Source: Takakia lepidozioides (lineage: Eukaryota; Streptophyta; Takakiopsida; Takakiales; Takakiaceae). Taken from it: 64,000 nt of DNA. Positions 56,956 to 64,000 of the stretch are shown piece after piece. The translations under genes were made by a program, and so were the position numbers. Within the stretch, counting starts at the first letter, position 1. Every line of letters starts with the position of its first letter. The stretch covers positions 78,224,756 to 78,288,755 of the forward strand of contig CM060731.1 of assembly GCA_030704615.1 (NCBI GenBank). The letters are read 5' to 3'. The notes beneath the pieces were generated by a model, which saw only the letters and a program-made list of their open reading frames with translations, was not told the DNA's origin and searched no databases.

Positions 56956-58200
56956 TTACACTTTGAGGGAGAGCACACGGGCAGGTTTTTCTGAGATCAG
57001 GCAACTGTTCTATGAGCGACTGCGTGCTCGAGGCTATCCAAAGTCTTTTATCTTGGAGTGTTTTGTGCTTTGTGACTATGCACAACGTGCTACACTGTTG
57101 ACTTCAGAGTCCACTCGTAAGTTGACGGGCAAGCGGCCCCCCTTGGTTTTGAAACTTGAGCATTCGCGTTATACTCAAGCTCTAAGCTTTGAGGGAGTCC
57201 TAAACCCTAAACTTCATGAGGGCTTTTTGAAAGTTCCGCAGTTAGCGTCCTTTGACAGACCTATGGTATGTTGGAAGAGGGCACGGAACTTGCGTTCCTA
57301 TCTAGTTCGTGCTATGTTACAAATCTAGAGGCTAGTTGTATTTGAGACATGCAGTTAGCTTCTAGTTTGGATGATTATCCATTTTGGAGAGAACATTAGG
57401 ATGTTTTTCATCTAGATTTTCATGCGTTGGATATTTCTCCCCTACCGAGAAAACTTTGGATGTTTTTCATCTAAGTTTTCATGTGTTGGACGATCTCTCC
57501 AGCCAAGACAATTTTGGATGTTTTCCATCCATTAGGTATTTTCTCTCCCCCCCCAGACAAGTTCACTTTCCGCAGTATATAAGCGGGGTGAGGGGTGCAC
57601 ATTGTATCTCTTTTCCTTCTCTTTCCCACTGATGAGCTCACGCGCTGAGCGAAACTAGTTTGGGGATTATAGAGATTTGCTTTGCTGCATCTTGTGTTCT
57701 TGTCTCTTTGTCTCATTGGCGGCGTTGTTGTTGTTTGTTGAGTTTTAGATTTGATCTTCTGCATAGTTCATTGCATTCATTTGCTTTGTGTCTATTGTAG
57801 TGCATGTTTTAAACTCCTTTTCGAGTGTTACATGTTAGATCTCCTTCTAAGACTGCTCTTTAGAGTGTCTATTCTCTTTCTCAGAGATAGGTTACTATTC
57901 TCCTGTCCTTACAGTGAATTAGTTTCATCACACACACTTGCCTCTTGCATATACTTGCATTTGCACTTTAGAACGTTGCAACATCACTCCCACTCTGTTC
58001 TATTCTAGTTTTGTGTCTCAGGATCGATTCTTTTAGTTTTGATTCACAGGCTAGATATTTCTACAAGCTTTCTAAGGTGTCCATAACTGGCCCCCCTAAA
58101 ACTTGTTTGCACTTTGCTACTAATGCACCCGGTGCATTCGCGGTTCGTACTCTGTTGCACTGCTACATGTATTTGTTTCCACTCTTTTGTAGACCCTAAA
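56956..58200 (+). mobile_element. PLE array, unit E3: 5'-truncated copy (RT C-terminus + 3' region)
   Basis: Starts inside the RT ORF (56,956) and carries its C-terminal 120 codons in frame to 57,328, ending L-R-S-Y-L-V-R-A-M-L-Q-I. The 3' region has TATATAAG (57,576-57,583) and a hammerhead (57,624-57,665) and ends AGACCCTAAA at 58,200. It is nearly identical to the end of unit E4 (60,893-62,123). Lying directly upstream of a complete unit, it acts as a pseudo-LTR that could supply its promoter. Confidence 0.85.
57624..57665 (+). ncRNA. Hammerhead ribozyme in unit E3
   Basis: Stem I UCCCA/UGGGG; core CUGAUGA; stem II GCUCA-CGCGC-UGAGC; GAA; stem III AC-UA-GU; cleavage after U at 57,660. TATA box 48 bp upstream. 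It meets all core requirements of a minimal type I hammerhead. Confidence 0.9.
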
Positions 58201-58208
58201 CATTTGTT

Positions 58209-59165
58209 ATGATGTTAGCTGCAACTTCTGAACCTTCTTCTTCCAAGCGTCCTAGGATAGAGATGAATAGTGATGGTGCTCCTGCAGAAGATCGACCGTC
58301 TTATTCGCCTCCAAGGGATTTATCTCCTACTCCAAGGCCGCAAGTTGGGATCTTTTTCAACCAGAATGATCATTCTCCAGACTTTGTGGATGCTATTCGC
58401 AAGTTGTTGGACAACTCTCTGGCGCAGTACAAGAAGGATTTCAAGAGACTTCAACGTCTCAAGGCAACTTCCGACAAACTCAAATCTCAAAAAGCTGCCG
58501 GTGAAATTCCTCATGCTTGTAGAGTTGCTTGTCCGAAGTTGGTCATCTCTTCTGCCTCTGTCCAGACGTCTTTGGATGCTACTGTCCTAGCAGCCACTGT
58601 TGCTTACCATTCAGCTTTGCAAACAGCTTTTATTCAAGCTCATTCTGATCTGGTACAAGAAGCTGAAGCTGTTTTGAGCAAATCCTCTGATGTTTTCATT
58701 GCTCGACTCAGGGAGATCAACGTGCATGTGGATGTATCTTCTTGCACAGACCAGATTCAGGATTCTTCTTGGCTCTTTGATGAGCTTGACTTTGTGTGCA
58801 CTCAAGCCACTACAGCCTGGTATGCCGGAATTTCTTGCTTTCGCGCCAACCACAACCTCGGTACTGCAGTGAGGGATAAGGCGTTACATGAAAGGAACCA
58901 AGCTAGAGATCAGGCCATGGCAGATGCTGATGTTCTTCCTACTGAGCCTACCATTGCCGAGCTAGTAAGGAAAGAGGTGCAGAAACAACTTTCCCACTCA
59001 CGAAAGAAAACTTCTCTCTCTCCTACTCGCCCTAAGCAACATCAACGAGCGCGTTCTTCCTCTCCTAACCACAAGAGGCGACAACAGCGTGGCCGCTCTC
59101 ACCTGCTCGACGAGTCTCCAAGACTCAACCTACCAGCCGAGGCACTTCAGCAAAAGCCAAGGTAA
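58209..59165 (+). CDS. PLE ORF1: basic, coiled-coil protein of unknown function
   Basis: 318 codons starting M-M-L-A-A-T-S-E-P. An early basic patch K-R-P-R-I-E may be a nuclear signal. A heptad-like helical region (F-V-D-A-I-R-K-L-L-D-N-S, Y-K-K-D-F-K-R-L-Q) spans about residues 58-95. The centre is helical with W-Y-A-G-I-S-C-F. A-M-A-D-A-D-V-L-P-T-E-P and E-L-V-R-K-E-V-Q-K-Q are shared with the copy at 45,771-46,586. The tail is rich in R, K and S (about 275-315), as expected for RNA binding. No zinc knuckle. It overlaps ORF2 in another frame by up to 77 bp. A Gag- or ORF1-like RNA-binding role is inferred. Confidence 0.75.
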   Translation: MMLAATSEPSSSKRPRIEMNSDGAPAEDRPSYSPPRDLSPTPRPQVGIFFNQNDHSPDFVDAIRKLLDNSLAQYKKDFKRLQRLKATSDKLKSQKAAGEIPHACRVACPKLVISSASVQTSLDATVLAATVAYHSALQTAFIQAHSDLVQEAEAVLSKSSDVFIARLREINVHVDVSSCTDQIQDSSWLFDELDFVCTQATTAWYAGISCFRANHNLGTAVRDKALHERNQARDQAMADADVLPTEPTIAELVRKEVQKQLSHSRKKTSLSPTRPKQHQRARSSSPNHKRRQQRGRSHLLDESPRLNLPAEALQQKPR

Positions 59166-61164
59166 CTTTCTCCAAGGCAAACTCTTCAAAGCAGCAGGGA
59201 AATGGCCAACAGCGGAATGGGACTGCTCGCACCCGTTTCGCTGCATCGCGTTCATCTTCTCCGAGCAAATCCGCCCTACGTTCTCAGACCCGTTCTGGTT
59301 CTGGACAACAAAAGTCGGGGCAAAACCAACAACAGAAGCTCGAGAAGAAGGTCACATGGGCAGATCCAAGCCGAAGAGAGCTCGCAAGCTCTTCTGGTGG
59401 CCGTTGAGGGATGTAGAAGGCTATAAGCTTTATCTTTTTTCTTGCAAGAGAGTCTCTCAGGCAGAGAACAGGTTAACCAACGTGGCCATCCACAACATGG
59501 CCAATCGTCCACTCTCTTGTTTTGAAAAGAAGCTTTTAGGCCTAGGTTTGAGTTTTATTCCTCATCCCACTCCTCCTTCTCCCTCTTCTATTCTTGATGC
59601 TTATGACTCTTTGGCTCGATCTTTACGTCTTCGATATCACTTCAGGGATGCTAGAGATAGACCCATTCCTCCTTTCAGAGTTCCTCAACCTTCTTGGGAT
59701 CAGTGTGTGCGACTTCCTGCTTTGGAAAGCATTATCATCGAGGGTCGCAACATTGTAGAGACTCGGTTAAGGGAGGTGGCTCGCTCTGCCTACAGGTCTT
59801 CTATTCGAGGTCACCTCAAGTCTGCGATACGCTGTCTGAGCAGAGATGAGTCCATCGTCATCAAGCCAGCAGACAAAAATCTTGGGTTGGTGATCATGCG
59901 GAAGGACTGGTATGTGGATGAGGCACACCGCCAACTCCACGATGGACAAGTTTACGAATCCGTGGCAGAGATCCCATTTGACAATCTCACATATGGTTTG
60001 GATGCATTGCTCGCTTCCGCTCTCTTGTTTGGATTGATTGACAGGCAGACAAGGGACTTTTTGGCGTTCAAGCCCCAAGGGGGCTACCGACCCTGCATGT
60101 TTTATCTCGTGCCCAAAATGCACAAGCCTGTGGTGGTTGGGAGGCCGATTTGTTCATACAACGGATATGTTTTTGAGCACGCATCCAAGTGGTTGCATCA
60201 CCATCTGTTTCCCATTCTGCTCGAGGAAGATAACCATTTGATAGATTCTATTTCTTTGTTGAAAGATCTGTCGGATAGGCAACTTCCTGGCGACGTGCTT
60301 TTATTCACCTTTGATGTGGAGTCATTGTATCCTAGCATTCCTACTGGGGACGGGCTTCGACGATTGAAGGAGATGATTGCCGGCAAGTTCAAGTCACCTC
60401 GGTTTGAAAGATTCGTCCTGAGTCTTTCTCGCATGGTGTTGGAGAATAACTATCTTCAATTTGGCTCGAGCTATTGGCATCAGATCCGAGGCACGGCAAT
60501 GGGTAGCAACTTTGCTGTTGTTTATGCTTGTCTCTTTCTTTGCAGCTTAGAAAGAGAGTTGGCTGGTGCTGGAGGAGGCATGTGGCCTCTATACTACAAG
60601 AGATACATCGATGATGGATTTGGAATTTGGGCAGGATCTCGGGCAAGTTTGGAGGCTTGGCTCGATGGATACAACTCTCTTAGTCCCACAATTCGGATTC
60701 AAAGGGTAATCTCTGAGTCTACGGTTGACATTCTTGATATTCAGTTCTTCAAGGGAGTTGATTTTGTCAACCGTGGGATTTTATCTTCGAGATGTCATCA
60801 AAAGGCACTCAACAGATACCAGTATTTGCCATGGACCTCGTGTCATCCACGACACCAAAAACGAGCATTCATCATCGGCGAATTACGACGTTACACTTTG
60901 AGGGAGAGCACACGGGCAGGTTTTTCTGAGATCAGGCAACTGTTCTATGAGCGACTGCGTGCTCGAGGCTATCCAAAGTCTTTTATCTTGGAGTGTTTTG
61001 TGCTTTGTGACTATGCACAACGTGCTACACTGTTGACTTCAGAGTCCACTCGTAAGTTGACGGGCAAGCGGCCCCCCTTGGTTTTGAAACTTGAGCATTC
61101 GCGTTATACTCAAGCTCTAAGCTTTGAGGGAGTCCTAAACCCTAAACTTCATGAGGGCTTTTGA
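59089..61164 (+). CDS. PLE ORF2: endonuclease-deficient Penelope reverse transcriptase
   Basis: Open from 59,089; an ATG at 59,356 (M-G-R-S-K-P-K-R-A-R-K) is the likelier start because the minus copy aligns from there. RT blocks: A-D-K-N-L-G-L-V-I-M, Y-L-V-P-K-M-H-K, L-L-F-T-F-D-V-E-S-L-Y-P (A), G-T-A-M-G-S-N-F-A-V (B), Y-Y-K-R-Y-I-D-D-G-F (C, catalytic) and L-D-I-Q-F-F-K-G (D). The block order and the A-D-K-N motif are typical of Penelope-like and telomerase-related RTs. The thumb-like C-terminus reads R-G-Y-P-K-S-F. A missing T near 61,161 causes a stop after L-H-E-G-F; copy E3 reads on to L-R-S-Y-L-V-R-A. No GIY-YIG domain follows. Confidence 0.85.
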   Translation: MAALTCSTSLQDSTYQPRHFSKSQGNFLQGKLFKAAGKWPTAEWDCSHPFRCIAFIFSEQIRPTFSDPFWFWTTKVGAKPTTEAREEGHMGRSKPKRARKLFWWPLRDVEGYKLYLFSCKRVSQAENRLTNVAIHNMANRPLSCFEKKLLGLGLSFIPHPTPPSPSSILDAYDSLARSLRLRYHFRDARDRPIPPFRVPQPSWDQCVRLPALESIIIEGRNIVETRLREVARSAYRSSIRGHLKSAIRCLSRDESIVIKPADKNLGLVIMRKDWYVDEAHRQLHDGQVYESVAEIPFDNLTYGLDALLASALLFGLIDRQTRDFLAFKPQGGYRPCMFYLVPKMHKPVVVGRPICSYNGYVFEHASKWLHHHLFPILLEEDNHLIDSISLLKDLSDRQLPGDVLLFTFDVESLYPSIPTGDGLRRLKEMIAGKFKSPRFERFVLSLSRMVLENNYLQFGSSYWHQIRGTAMGSNFAVVYACLFLCSLERELAGAGGGMWPLYYKRYIDDGFGIWAGSRASLEAWLDGYNSLSPTIRIQRVISESTVDILDIQFFKGVDFVNRGILSSRCHQKALNRYQYLPWTSCHPRHQKRAFIIGELRRYTLRESTRAGFSEIRQLFYERLRARGYPKSFILECFVLCDYAQRATLLTSESTRKLTGKRPPLVLKLEHSRYTQALSFEGVLNPKLHEGF

Positions 61165-61508
61165 AAGTTCCGCAGTTAGCGTCCTTTTGACAGACCTATG
61201 GTATGTTGGAAGAGGGCACGGAACTTGCGTTCCTATCTAGTTCGTGCTATGTTACAAATCTAGAGGCTAGTTGTATTTGAGACATGCAGTTAGCTTCTAG
61301 TTTGGATGATTATCCATTTTGGAGAGAACATTAGGATGTTTTTCATCTAGATTTTCATGCGTTGGATATTTCTCCCCTACCGAGAAAACTTTGGATGTTT
61401 TCATCTAAGTTTTCATGTGTTGGACGATCTCTCCAGCCAAGACAATTTTGGATGTTTTCCATCCATTAGGTATTTTCTCCCCCCCCCAGACAAGTTCACT
61501 TTCCGCAG

Positions 61509-61516
61509 TATATAAG
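61509..61516 (+). promoter_or_regulatory. TATA box in the PLE 3' region (unit E4)
   Basis: TATATAAG is followed by GCGGGG. The same box lies at 56,249, 57,576 and 62,904 (+) and 30,593-30,586 (-), always 42-48 bp before a hammerhead. In a head-to-tail array it would drive transcription of the next unit. Confidence 0.75.
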
Positions 61517-61556
61517 CGGGGTGAGGGGTGCACATTGTATCTCTTTTCCTTCTCTT

Positions 61557-61598
61557 TCCCACTGATGAGCTCACGCGCTGAGCGAAACTAGTTTGGGA
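61557..61598 (+). ncRNA. Hammerhead ribozyme in unit E4
   Basis: Stem I CCCA/UGGG (one pair shorter than in the other copies, since a G is missing); core CUGAUGA; stem II GCUCA-CGCGC-UGAGC; GAA; stem III AC-UA-GU; cleavage after U at 61,593. Confidence 0.85.
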
Positions 61599-62123
61599 TT
61601 ATAGAGATTGCTTTGCTGCATCTTGTGTTCTTGTCTCTTTGTCTCATTGGCGGCGTTGTTGTTGTTGTTGAGTTTTAGATTTGATCTTCTGCATAGTTCA
61701 TTGCATTCATTTGCTTTGTGTCTATTGTAGTGCATGTTTTAAACTCCTTTTCGAGTGTTACATGTTAGATCTCCTTCTAAGACTGCTCTTTAGAGTGTCT
61801 ATTCTCTTTCTCAGAGATAGGTTACTATTCTCCTGTCCTTACAGTGAATTAGTTTCATCACACACACTTGCCTCTTGCATATACTTGCATTTGCACTTTA
61901 GAACGTTGCAACATCACTCCCACTCTGTTCTATTCTAGTTTTGTGTCTCAGGATCGATTCTTTTAGTTTTGATTCACAGGCTAGATATTTCTACAAGCTT
62001 TCTAAGGTGTCCATAACTGGCCCCCCTAAAAACTTGTTTGCACTTTGCTACTAATGCACCCGGTGCATTCGCGGTTCGTACTCTGTTGCACTGCTACATG
62101 TATTTGTTTCCACTCTTTTGTTG

Positions 62124-62148
62124 ACCCTAAACCCTAAACCCTAAACCC
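62124..62148 (+). repeat. Telomere repeats at the end of unit E4
   Basis: ACCCTAAACCCTAAACCCTA and five more bases: three CCCTAAA units in the same orientation as the other patches, directly after the element's 3' end. Confidence 0.9.
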
Positions 62149-62337
62149 ATACTTCTATTCTAGTTTCCTGTCTCTCAGGATCTCTCCTTTCAGGTTTGAT
62201 TCACAGGATCTGAAATTTTTCCAGGGGTGCATAACTGGCCCCCCTAAAACTTGTTTGCCCTGATCGTGTTTGTCTTGCACCCGGTGCATCCGCGTTGTAC
62301 TGCTGCACTTGTTTTGACGCTTTATGCGAACCCTAAA
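62149..62337 (+). mobile_element. PLE array, unit E5: 5'-truncated 3' end
   Basis: The last ~190 bp of a short-type unit, beginning CATACTTCTATTCTAG and ending GCGAACCCTAAA. Same as unit E0. Confidence 0.75.
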
Positions 62338-63485
62338 CTTTCTTATAGTGTTAGCTGCAACACATCTTTAATCGCCTTCACGTAATGGAGGCAGATGTTG
62401 ATCTTCATTCTTTTGACCAAGCTGCTCACTCATGTGATGAGGCAACAATACGAAGACCGAGCCGTGTTTCGTCTTGGAGGTCGGAAGGTGGGGATCGTGG
62501 TTGGACACGTTCAGGACAACACAGCTGCAGGCTTTAGCAAGACGATGGTTGCGCGATGGTCTGCGTGTGCAAAGCTCTTACGAGTTGTGCGTTCCTTTCG
62601 AAGTGGTTTCAGCCCTTACGACTTTGCACAACATGCTCTAACTTCAGCATAATTGGTTGTTGCATAGTCATAAACTCACGGAGTTAGTTGTATTTGAGAG
62701 ATATGCAATTGACTATTTGGATGATTTTTATTCTTTGGATCTAGTTCTCTCTTGTCGAGAACTTGTTTTCATCCACTGGATGACTTTCTCCCACCGAGAC
62801 TTTTTGGACTATTCTCTCCGTACGAGACGTCTGTTGGATGGTTTTTCTCCTCACGAGACATCCACTGGAAGATTGTCCACACGAGGCAGTTCACTCCTAG
62901 TAGTATATAAGCGGGGGGTGGGGTTTGTATCTCATTCCTTTTCTTTCCCACTGATGAGCTCACGCGCTGAGCGAAACTAGTCTGGGGTCTATAAAGATTT
63001 GGCTTCACTACTTTGCATGATCTTGCCTCGTGGTCTCACCCTTTGAAGTTGTCGAGTTTTAGATGCGTTTGTATCCCCTGCTTTAGATCATTGCATTGTT
63101 ATGTGCTCTGTGTCTATACGGCATGCCATAAACTCCCTTTCGAGTAGTGCATGTGAGATCTGCATCTAAGTTGTTCCTAGTGTGTCCATTCTCTTGCAAA
63201 ACAGAGATAGGGTTCTTATTCTCCTGTGCATCCAGTGAAATAGTTCTCATACGTACATCTTGCATAGGTTTGCAGTTGCATTTCAGGACACCTCGCATAC
63301 TTCTATTCTAGTTTCCTGTCTCTCAGGATCTCTTCTTTCAGGTTTGATTCACAGGATCTGAAATTTTTCCAGGGGTGCATAACTGGCCCCCCTAAAACTT
63401 GTTTGCCCGGATCGTGTTTGTCTTGCACCCGGTGCATCCGCGTTGTACTGCTGCACTTGTTTTGACGCTTTATGCGAACCCTAAA
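62338..63485 (+). mobile_element. PLE array, unit E6: complete short non-autonomous copy
   Basis: 1,148 bp, nearly identical to E1. It starts CTTTCTTATAGTGTTAGC and carries TATATAAG at 62,904-62,911 and a hammerhead at 62,946-62,987. It ends GCGAACCCTAAA. The short ORF resembling the RT C-terminus (62,395-62,652) lacks RT motifs. Confidence 0.8.
62946..62987 (+). ncRNA. Hammerhead ribozyme in unit E6
   Basis: Stem I UCCCA/UGGGG; core CUGAUGA; stem II GCUCA-CGCGC-UGAGC; GAA; stem III AC-UA-GU; cleavage after C at 62,982. TATA box 42 bp upstream. Confidence 0.9.
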
Positions 63486-63959
63486 CTTTCTTATAGTGTT
63501 AGCTGCAACACATCTTTAATCGCCTTCACGTAATGGAGGCAGATGTTGATCTTCATTCTTTTGACCAAGCTGCTCATTCATGTGATGAGGCAACAATACG
63601 AAGACCGAGCCGTGTTTCGTCTTGGAGGTCGGAAGGTGGGGATCGTGGTTGGACACGTTCAGGACAACACAGCTGCAGGCTTTAGCAAGACGATGGTTGC
63701 GCGATGGTCTGCGTGTGCAAAGCTCTTACGAGTTGTGCGTTCCTTTCGAAGTGGTTTCAGCCCTTACGACTTTGCACAACATGCTCTAACTTCAGCATAA
63801 TTGGTTGTTGCATAGTCATAAACTCACGGAGTTAGTTGTATTTGAGAGATATGCAATTGACTATTTGGATGATTTTTATTCTTTGGATCTAGTTCTCTCT
63901 TGTCGAGAACTTGTTTTCATCCACTGGATGACTTTCTCCCACCGAGACTTTTTGGACTA
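63486..63959 (+). mobile_element. PLE array, unit E7: short copy, interrupted
   Basis: Follows E6 directly and matches it until 63,959, before the TATA box and hammerhead. The remaining 41 bases (63,960-64,000) match nothing else in the window. Confidence 0.75.
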
Positions 63960-64000
63960 GAACATCTTGTGAGCAGTCGCTCCCAGGTTTCCTTTCTGGA

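Larger units (their letters stand above)
58201..62148 (+). mobile_element. PLE array, unit E4: full-length element with telomere repeats
   Basis: A 3.9-kb complete Penelope-like element: ORF1 (58,209-59,165), ORF2 RT (to 61,164, and 61,263 without the frameshift), and a 3' region with TATA box and hammerhead. It ends in three CCCTAAA repeats (62,124-62,148). No GIY-YIG endonuclease is encoded. It lies head-to-tail between E3 and E5. Confidence 0.85.

Noticed and set aside
1-64000. CRISPR arrays, bacterial operons or rRNA genes
   Set aside because: No regular direct repeats with spacers, no ribosome-binding-site/operon layout and no rRNA sequence were seen; introns and TTTAGGG-type repeats indicate a eukaryotic nuclear genome.

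Overview
The window looks like TE-packed, probably subtelomeric, DNA of a plant-lineage (streptophyte) nuclear genome. The reasons are interstitial CCCTAAA/TTTAGGG repeats, spliceosomal GT-AG introns, a plant-type tRNA-Met primer binding site in one LTR element, and chromodomain Gypsy, LINE and Penelope-like elements. A charophyte alga or other early-diverging streptophyte is my guess; the species cannot be fixed from sequence alone. There is almost no ordinary host gene content: one candidate host exon (6,720-6,887, minus) and otherwise mobile or repeat-derived DNA. A run of 500 N (40,607-41,106) marks an assembly gap.

Layout. 1-6,157 is a mosaic of short repeats with a LINE 3' fragment. Positions 1,641-6,157 are one arm of a nearly identical inverted repeat (IR1) whose other arm is 36,089-40,606. 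6,158-8,400 holds the candidate host exon and its leader. 8,407-10,180 is a broken LINE. 10,181-16,487 is an unclassified DNA-transposon-like region with intron-containing exons on both strands, including a gene with an N6/N4-type methyltransferase motif that is cut by an LTR. 16,488-30,211 is a solo-type LTR split by a 12.1-kb Gypsy element (16,941-29,076). That Gypsy element encodes a C5-cytosine methyltransferase domain between its protease and reverse transcriptase. 30,212-35,873 holds Penelope-like (PLE) debris and a Crinkler-type P-loop NTPase/nuclease pseudogene. After IR1-right and the gap, the mirror image follows: the Crinkler-type gene (+), then PLE ORFs (-), forming a second inverted repeat (IR2: 30,780-34,911 versus 41,107-45,421). 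46,650-49,408 is a third, more diverged copy of the 1-6,157 family. 49,409-55,429 is a dead chromodomain Gypsy element on the minus strand whose LTR is the same family as the split LTR at 16,488-30,211. 55,490-63,959 is a head-to-tail array of PLE copies.

How the parts work together. The PLE array is the most coherent system. Each unit ends in CCCTAAA, and several are followed by three or four extra telomere repeats. The copies are 5'-truncated to varying degrees. None of the reverse transcriptase ORFs continues into a GIY-YIG endonuclease. Each 3' region has a TATA box followed 42-48 bp later by a complete minimal hammerhead ribozyme. This is what endonuclease-deficient, telomere-attached PLEs should look like if they are added one after another to a chromosome end lying to the left. 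The methyltransferase Gypsy is the second notable system: its two LTR segments differ at only 1 of 348 positions, yet its ORFs carry stops and frameshifts, and its outer ends suggest integration of a circularly permuted molecule. All function calls rest on motifs read by eye; no database search was possible.
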